From Microvelia longipes (Eukaryota; Arthropoda; Insecta; Hemiptera; Veliidae), in NCBI GenBank assembly GCA_018340805.1, contig JACMZG010001911.1, positions 51,723,244 to 51,787,243 on the forward strand: DNA of 64,000 bases. The letters are read 5' to 3'. The notes under the pieces are model-generated. The model was not told the origin of the DNA and searched no databases. It saw only the letters and a list, made by a program, of their open reading frames with translations. The position numbers and the translations under genes were made by a program. Positions 57,548-64,000 of this stretch are shown one piece after another. Position 1 is the stretch's first letter. Each line of letters starts with the position of its first letter.

Positions 57548-57552
57548 TGCCC

Positions 57553-58650
57553 TCAGGCTAAGCCAGTCAGACCCACTACTGGCTCGGGGCTGGCACAATC
57601 CGAATCGGAGCAAGACTCTGAGGAACCTTTCTTACTTCCTCCACTTCCTGCCGAATGGGTCTTGACATGCTTAGCCAAGTGATCGGATCTCATAAACCTC
57701 TTATTGCAGACGGAACATGCGAACCTCTTTTCTCCGGTGTGCGTGCGGAGATGACGTTGCAGTTCGTCGGATCGAGTGAACCTCTTGCCACAAAAAAGCC
57801 AGTTGCATACGAATGGCCTCTCACCAGTGTGCCATCGCAAATGGGCTTTGAGATGTGAAGTTTTTCCATAGACTTTTCCACATCCAGGTATGTGACAGGA
57901 GTGAATATTTTTCTTTCTAAGATGAACTCCAGCTGGTCCTAGCCTTTCTGCCTCTTGGCAGTTTGGACAGTCGCAGGTAGCTCTGCCAGTATAACGCCGC
58001 TGCGCTCTGGGGGAGGGTGCTTGAGGTGAGTTTGGAGATGCTGTACCGGCAGGATTTGCTGCGCCAGCTAAACTAAATGGCGTCGAGGCTGTCGTACCAG
58101 TTGGTGATTGACCTGGCAAAACCTTGTAGTCTTGCAGAAGATGTTGACCCGAACTAATAAGGTGAGAGGCTGCAAGCCCGTGATGGTAATCGGCTCCAGG
58201 ATAACCGACCACTTGAGGTTCTAGCCATGAACCATTGTGCACATCCCACCATCCTTCTGGTTTGACGTGATGGAGACCTGGCCAAGATTCGTAAGGGTGC
58301 CTAGGATATAGATGTTCCATTTTTGCAACTTCTTGTGTCCCTGACAGGTATAACTCTTGTGATGGATAGCAAGGCCTCGAGACTGCGCCTGCCGTCGTAT
58401 AGCTAGCTCTAGGACTAGATCCACTAGATCCACCACTACTATTATTACTACTGCTAGCAGCTGTCACGGTCACATTAGCAGTGCTAACTGAAATAGTTGT
58501 GCCACTTCCTGAGCTTTGAGGGCTTTTTTTCCATGGATGAAAACCTTTGCCTACAGCAGCATCAGCTAACGGAGGTGGACTTTTGTTTGATAATTTGTTA
58601 CATTGAGCAGCGAGCATAGCCAATGGAGTGCCTCTCAAACCTGGGTGCTC
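57553..58650 (-). CDS. Sp8: Sp8/Sp9-type (Sp6-9) zinc-finger transcription factor, last coding exon
   Basis: A 365-codon exon ending in TGA, beginning in phase 0 at GAG after the acceptor TTTCAG. Residues 8-15 (TPLAMLAA) are the SP box. '[11 protein letters not shown]' (34-44) follows, as in Sp6-9 proteins. A Ser/Thr-rich and Trp/His-rich activation-type region contains 'HPYESWPGL' and '[10 protein letters not shown]'. The Buttonhead box lies at about 222-232 ([12 protein letters not shown]). Three C2H2 fingers follow: Cys252/Cys257/His270/His274, Cys282/Cys287/His300/His304, Cys312/Cys315/His328/His332. The recognition positions KHA, RER and RHK bind GC/GT boxes in the nucleus. '[20 protein letters not shown]' is the Sp5-9 form, and the SP box plus WWDVH region favour Sp6-9 over buttonhead. 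In insects this gene acts in appendage growth. The N-terminal exon(s) lie to the right and were not found, so the entry is 5'-partial. Confidence 0.88.
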   Translation of the reverse strand, partial: EHPGLRGTPLAMLAAQCNKLSNKSPPPLADAAVGKGFHPWKKSPQSSGSGTTISVSTANVTVTAASSSNNSSGGSSGSSPRASYTTAGAVSRPCYPSQELYLSGTQEVAKMEHLYPRHPYESWPGLHHVKPEGWWDVHNGSWLEPQVVGYPGADYHHGLAASHLISSGQHLLQDYKVLPGQSPTGTTASTPFSLAGAANPAGTASPNSPQAPSPRAQRRYTGRATCDCPNCQEAERLGPAGVHLRKKNIHSCHIPGCGKVYGKTSHLKAHLRWHTGERPFVCNWLFCGKRFTRSDELQRHLRTHTGEKRFACSVCNKRFMRSDHLAKHVKTHSAGSGGSKKGSSESCSDSDCASPEPVVGLTGLA

Positions 58651-58668
58651 CTGAAACACCAGAAAATA
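58651..58668 (-). promoter_or_regulatory. 3' splice site of the Sp8-type exon
   Basis: On the minus strand 'TTTTCTGGTGTTTCAG' directly precedes GAGCACCCAG. The frame stays open another 54 codons upstream, but that stretch is hydrophobic, AT-rich and unlike Sp proteins. It is therefore intron. Confidence 0.85.
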
Positions 58669-58959
58669 TATACATTTATTAGAATTCAGCATTTTAAAAA
58701 ACAGTACCACAAAACTTAATCGTAAAGAAAAAACCGCAAGGAGCGTAACATTGTAAACTTGAGAACAAAGAAGCATATCTGTAGCACATATGGATCTAGA
58801 ATAAAAAGACAATGCATTTATATCCTTTAATTTCCGAAACTACTTAACTTTTGTTTACTCTAATGTAACAGATTGTGTGTTTTTATGCTTATAAAAGCAA
58901 AGCGTAAAAAAGAACTATAGCACGGTATATTAAACCACATAAAAGAAGTAAAATAATGT
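58669..58959 (-). other. Intron sequence upstream of the Sp8-type exon
   Basis: AT-rich, with no further exon recognised. Confidence 0.5.
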
Positions 58960-59180
58960 GCCGGTGTATTTAACGCCTTGTTCAGGTCTTTGTAAGCCGC
59001 CACGAGAGCGTCACATCGCCCTATTGACACGGGATAACAGCACAAAAAACAACCCTCCCCTTTAGCTAATCCCTTATTGAATAGACGCTTTTATCTGTGA
59101 CTGATTTAAGCTAATATATCATCATTGATCGTTACTAATTGCTGTGAGTGTCAATAAATAGAGCGGGAAGGGTTGAAGAT
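58960..59180. promoter_or_regulatory. GC-balanced block, candidate intronic regulatory element
   Basis: About 320 bp upstream of the exon the AT content drops. 'GTAAGCCGCCACGAGAGCGT' and 'AGAGCGGGAAGGGTTGAAG' flank a segment with TGACTGATTTAAG and ATCATTGATCG, which resemble homeodomain/TALE-type sites. No coding frame with motifs. The regulatory role is inference from composition and position only. Confidence 0.3.
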
Positions 59181-60841
59181 ATTATGGGGTATTAAATGGA
59201 GTAGGGTGTAACACAGGGCTTTGTTCTCTCTCCAATCCTGTTCGGATTTTAACTAATTCAATAGAAGCCGACTTATGGTATTTACTGGTTACGTTATAAA
59301 ATATATTGATTTAAAACATTAATTCATGTTATAAATAAATATATAGGTATAAAACATAAAATATACTTTCTGAAGAGAGATGTCAAATAAACATGTTAAA
59401 GTTAAGTATAACACAATATTATCGTGTAAACACGTTTAAAATATTTCGGTAAGGTAAGTATTATTACTAAGCTATAGCTAGCCTTCACAGAATCTAATTC
59501 TAGTCATCTTTTAACTTATTTTGTTATGACTGTCTAACCAAAATAGATCCATCATTACTATTATAGGCTATAACAGTATTAATGCATATAGCTACTGTTA
59601 GCATTAGTAGGTGTAGGGTAGATAGGTATGGCGTTTAACCTATACTTGAGGTATACCTATACACACACAGGCAAGTGTTTATAATTATAGTGTAGGTGGT
59701 ATGGTCCTTTACCTATACTTTAGGTGTAAAAATACAGATATAAACATAGGTATAGATATAGGTACATAGTTACAAGTATATTAAGCATATACTCGTATTA
59801 TATAAGTGTATAAGTAGTGTACTCAAACTATACAATAGCTCTATATTACTGACAGATTTTTTATAGCTAAAAAGACATGGATAGAATACTAGTATAGAAA
59901 AATTTATTATTCTTTAGGTAAGGCATGTATAAAGAAAAAAAAATAGTTTTTTTTAAAAAAAAACTCAAAGAGCACCCATCATAAAGGGTGATTTACAGAC
60001 TTAAACACAAGTCTATGGATGGACATTACACTTGACAATAATAAAAAATGATTAATCATTAATTTGGCTTTCTTTTGGTGTACTATCTTCGGGTGGATAT
60101 ATTGAGGCGATAAAATTGAAAGAGGGGTTTTAAATTTAAAATAAACTGTATTCATCTAAATTCTTTTATTCCATTAAATTATTATTAAAGTTTATTTTAT
60201 CTTACAGTAGCAGTAGCTCTTAATATTATGCATGCATAAAAAGACATCGCGTGTGGGCTCATATAATTATGGATTATTTGAGAATATTCTTCTTCCAACT
60301 AATTAACATAATTTTTCTAATCTTCATTTTAATGGGGGAAATGACCTCATATAATAAAAAACACATCAAAAATGGCAAATAATGATAAGTAGCAATCATA
60401 ATGCCAAAAAATGAAAGAAATATAATAATTATACAATTATTTGCTATAATTATTAAAATGAAATTAAAAATAATTACATTTCACTGTAAATATTAAAATA
60501 TTCATAAAAATAAACTGGACATTTAAATATGTCTTTTTTAAAAAAGAAAATATTAAAATTAGTTGAACAAATTAAAATAATTTAAATAAGTAATTTTATT
60601 TTATATCAAAAAGTTGATTAACTGGTTTAAAAAAATTGAAAAAAATAAGAAAGTTTTTTTTCTTTAATATTTTAAGAATAATTTTATCTCTAAAAATGTT
60701 GTAATGTTTGTAGTTTGTGTTAGTTTATAAGATAGTAAGTTTGTGCAAGTATGTGTCTTTGTGTATGTGGATAAATGTGAGAATGTTAGTATGTGTATAG
60801 GAAACTAAGAAACAGCCTGCGGCTGTAATCAATTATTCATC
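59181..60841. other. Intron or flank; TAGGTATA-rich low-complexity zone
   Basis: 59590-59790 is rich in AGGTATA/TATACCT strings on both strands. The rest is AT-rich. No exon recognised. Confidence 0.45.
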
Positions 60842-60985
60842 AATGTACTTCCAAACTTGGAGCTCTTCTTTGTACATAACGTCTCGCTTGTTCTTCAGCT
60901 CAACTTTTTTAATAATATTTTTTATTATAATAACTTTATTTTTTTCTGTTTTCACAATTCCTCTTTTTTTTTAGTGTTATATTCT
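60842..60985 (-). other. Short Lys-rich open frame with balanced end, unknown
   Basis: A minus-strand open frame of about 46 codons ends 'VELKNKRDVMYKEELQVWKY' + 'IDE' and a stop. Its last 25 codons have normal composition, while the upstream half is A-rich. No acceptor with a pyrimidine tract precedes it. It could be a relic. Confidence 0.2.
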
Positions 60986-61179
60986 GTTTCACATTTTATT
61001 ATTTTATTTTAAAAAGTTTTTTTTTTTCATATCTATGAAACATTACTCATATTTTTTATTTATAAATTTTTATGCATTTTCATTCCATTTTTTAAATTTA
61101 TATTTACTATTATATTTTCGTATAAGTTTCCTTTTTTAAATTGAACTTTACACAAGAATAAACCTTTAATTTTTGGGGC

Positions 61180-61745
61180 GCTAAACCAAATAAAACCGGT
61201 CCGAAGTCAATTAGTCAATACGATTACTCTAAAAGACCAAAAATTAAAAAAAACTACGGTCGCCAAACAAGATATTTTAAGTAGGAAGTCGTTATAAATG
61301 TTTTCTGAATGAAAATGGTCTCAAGTCAACACGAGCACTCAAAGCCAGGGTACCTGGGTTCGAATCCTGGAGGAACATATTTTTTTTATAATTTTTTTAA
61401 ATTATATAAGTTTATAGCTACAAAATACTTCTAGGACGATGATCCACGTGTCGAGCGAATTACTCTTGGAATGCATGTTTCCGTGCTTAACAATCCATTC
61501 CTTGCTTAAGGATCCGGTTAATGCTTTATAACTTGAGCAGTTATCCAATTGTCAAGCACTACTCGTAACTTATTTTTTCTGTATTTCAAGCTATAGTTAC
61601 AAGTAGTGTTTGATAATTGAGCTATAACTGCTCAAGTTATAAAGCATAAACCAGATCCTTAAAGAAGAAATGGGTTGTTAAGTACGGGAACATGCATTCC
61701 AAAGAAAATTCGCCCGACATGCGGACCACCGTGCCAAAATTGTTG
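61180..61745 (+). mobile_element. Family B composite element, second fuller copy
   Basis: Same order as 7915-8585: head repeats ('GGTCCGAAGTCAATTAG', 'GGTCTCAAGTCAACACGAGC'), exact B box in 'GGGTACCTGGGTTCGAATCC', a T-rich spacer, then inverted arms (about 61437-61570 and 61596-61730) with a loop of only about 25 bases. Arms share 'CGTGCTTAACAATCC', 'GCTTAAGGATCCGGTTAATG' and 'CTTGAGCAGTTAT'. It lies upstream of the Sp8-type exon and so may be intronic. Confidence 0.75.
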
Positions 61746-63002
61746 ACCTTTTTTATAAATTTTAAAAACTTCATTTTAATAGACGTAATATCGTGTATGG
61801 TATTATTTATTTATTTTATTAATAAATTAATTTTATTCATTTAATTTTATTGTTTTAAGAACGTTAATAATAATTTAAGTTATTTATTTTCTTGATGTTT
61901 ATTTTCATCAATTAATAATTTGCATTTATATTCTTATTTATTATTTTTGATTATTATTTGAGATTTCGTAACGTTTTATAAGACTTTTAAATTTTGGCCT
62001 TAAAGCCCAATAAAGCGCTTATACTGTTTAAAAACAGGGTTTATAATTTTGTTCAGCATAGTAAAGCAGTATTACAGATAATTTAAAAAAATCATCTTTA
62101 TTTACATGCATTAAAGTTTTGGAAAAAAACATTTTTAAAAAATATTACATTTCTGCAACCTTTTTGTCGGCAGCAAAACATATAAATGTCAGTCCTATAT
62201 AATATTGTTTTTAACTTTAAAATATAAAATAAACGTGGTATGGTTTCAAATAATATTAACACATTTTTAACTGCATATTTTTTATTTATATTTTCTCTGT
62301 ATTTTTTTTTATAGATTATGAGTATTTTTGGCGCCAGAGGGTTCATGTTAGCTTTTTACGAGCTTGAAATTCCCTGTACTTTACCGAAAGTCTTTAGAAA
62401 ACAAATTAAATATTATATTTGTGTTTTGAAAAAGCATGTGGACATGAAAAATATAAAACCCATATAGAGGAACAAATCTTGTGTTATTTATATACTCTTA
62501 TATGCCTTTATATATACCAACGCTTTTACACATTATGCTTTCAACACGTTTGCGTGTTCAAACAGTCGAAAAAGCCTAATAGGATAACAGGAGAGTTGAG
62601 ATACAATGAAAACCACTTGCTGTAGAAGGATTATAAGCATATATATTTAAGCATAATACCGTGTTTATGGTATTAATCGAATATTCTAGAGAATTCCTAA
62701 AGAAAAAATGAGCTAATAAAAAAAGCCTAAAGGGGGACCAATGATCAGGAATATTTATTCAGATTATATATCAATCAGTAAGCCCTCAATTTTGTTATGA
62801 AATAACTCTCCCTATCTATAACCCCAATCTCATTAGCGAGTTCTAAAGAGACGATTTTTTGGTCTGACAGTAACTTTCATATGCTTTAACGGATTGGAGT
62901 GAAACTTGGTGAAAAAATCAATCATATTTAAGGATCATGATGTTTAATAAAAAAAACCACTAGAATTAAAATCAATTAATATAACTACAATAGTAAAAAA
63001 AA
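61746..63002. other. No gene seen
   Basis: AT-rich; nothing recognised. Confidence 0.5.
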
Positions 63003-63140
63003 ATTATAACTGACAGTTTCAACTTTACGTCATCATCAGAGCTGTTTACTGACTGTGTTTACAGAGAGCTGTTTACAGTCTGTTAATACCTCTGATGTGA
63101 TGATGATGTAAAATCGAAACCGCTCAGTTATAATTTTTGT
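63003..63140. repeat. Inverted repeat with CATCATCA/TGATGATG arms
   Basis: The left arm (63003-63040, 'TTATAACTGACAGTTTC' + 'AACTTTACGTCATCATCAGA') and right arm (63091-63133, 'TCTGATGTGATGATGATG' + 'TAAAATCGAAACC') are inverted. The centre holds a diverged direct duplication of 'GAGCTGTTTAC'. Confidence 0.8.
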
Positions 63141-63395
63141 ATACTATTGCGGTTGACAATATTAATTACAATTATTATGCTTTATTGCAATTATGCTTTT
63201 AATTCTAGCGTGTTTTTTTTTAATAAACATCATAGTGAGTCTACATCACAAAATCTCCGTAGAACAACTAATGGTATTGTAAGGAACCATATTATTTATA
63301 AAATATGTATGAACTCACTATTCCAATGACTCAGCAAAAAAAATCACTAAAAATTGATTTGATCAAACTTATCAGGTTGAGCTGATACTTAGTAC
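63141..63395. other. No gene seen
   Basis: AT-rich. Confidence 0.5.
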
Positions 63396-63478
63396 TATAC
63401 ATACTACATATACATATACATACTACTATACATACTATACATACTACTATACATACTACTATACATACTACTATACAT
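63396..63478. repeat. (CATACTACTATA)n microsatellite
   Basis: Repeated CATACTACTATACATAC units, about 80 bases. Confidence 0.93.
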
Positions 63479-64000
63479 AAACAAAATAACAAATTAAAAT
63501 TAATGTAATCACCTTTGAAGTCGTATTAATATCATGAGATATTATAATATCATTAGTTTTGATTTTTCGTTCGACAAAATAACTCTATGTAAACAAATCA
63601 CGGGGTTTCAAAGGCTAATTTGGAAATTCGTTATAATAAAGCATTATGTCACTTAAAACACCAAAATTCTCCTGGTTTTCGTTGTTGAACTGATACAAGA
63701 CAACAACAATGTGGTCACAACAACAAGCGGCCACAAGGTGGCGTGGGGCCGAAATGCCAAAAGGCCTTAATTTTTCAAGTAATACGCATAATTAATATTT
63801 CTGAAAAGAGAATCATCCGGTCATAATATATTAAGAGATCCTCTACCACTTCAAATACGTTGATTATTTCAACTGACAAATGTAGAAAACTTAATATGTT
63901 TGGCAAAACTTTCGTTTAGTTTGATTGTATTAAGGGAAAATACAATTTTTATAAGTGAAATTGATGATTGATACAAAAATTAAAATAACACGATTGTTAC
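63479..64000. other. No gene seen
   Basis: AT-rich to the window end. 'GCCAAAAGGCCTTAATTTTTC' minus one base near 63756 resembles 51698-51715 ('GCCAAAAGGCCTTAATC'), hinting at a shared repeat. Confidence 0.4.

Larger units (their letters stand above)
56570..57552 (-). other. Probable 3' UTR of the Sp8-type gene
   Basis: Sequence after the stop codon. Open frames here show no family motif. The part next to the stop (57290-57552) is much less AT-rich than the flanks. The first canonical AATAAA on the minus strand is at 56590-56595, giving a UTR of about 1 kb if used. Confidence 0.45.

Noticed and set aside
57655..57881. Other open frames on both strands across the zinc-finger exon
   Set aside because: They are compositional shadows of the GC-richer true frame and carry no motif.
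57553..58650. Assignment as buttonhead
   Set aside because: Finger sequences alone are compatible with it, but the SP box with '[11 protein letters not shown]' and the WWDVH region fit Sp6-9 (insect Sp8) better.
58651..58812. 54-codon N-terminal extension of the zinc-finger frame
   Set aside because: The stretch is hydrophobic and AT-rich, is preceded by no Sp-like sequence, and is separated from the SP box by a good TTTCAG acceptor. It is intron read-through.

Overview
The window looks like a piece of an AT-rich arthropod nuclear genome, most likely from an insect. Three things point there: a zinc-finger exon of the Sp6-9 class with insect-style SP box and Buttonhead box; spliceosomal intron structure; and a repeat landscape of Gypsy, I/R1-like LINE, Tigger/pogo, hAT-like MITE and 5S-rRNA-headed repeats, with many long (TA)n tracts. 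I cannot name the species.

The only convincing host gene is on the minus strand near the right end. It is the large last coding exon (57553-58650) of an Sp8/Sp9-type transcription factor, with its splice acceptor at 58651-58652, a probable 3' UTR running left to about 56570, and its intron running right towards the window end. The earlier coding exon(s) are not visible. The stop codon is followed five bases later by a strong GC-rich hairpin and an open 27-codon in-frame extension. That makes it a candidate for regulated stop-codon readthrough.

Almost everything else is transposon debris in AT-rich sequence. From left to right the main items are: a decayed Ty3/Gypsy element (about 2457-6134, minus); a decayed LINE with RT, RNase H and zinc-knuckle traces (about 10140-12020, minus); a long-terminal-inverted-repeat element (15405-16085); a 0.9-kb dimeric 89-bp minisatellite (17858-18755); an internally deleted Tigger element with TA duplications (20281-21088); an RT trace (about 22900-23260); a MITE with a perfect 8-bp target duplication (29149-29538); further LINE 3' ends (37190-37910, 38890-39125, 41755-41880); and several foldback elements.

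Two dispersed families recur through the window. I call them A and B. Family A is a roughly 0.8-0.9 kb composite that carries a block clearly related to the internal promoter region of 5S rRNA, plus near-palindromic GC-rich motifs. Family B joins a tRNA-like B box (GGTTCGAATCC) to a pair of about 135-bp inverted arms. Two short open segments with codon-like composition (34210-34464 and 36120-36450) may be unannotated exons or relics. All assignments were made by reading the sequence; no database search was run.
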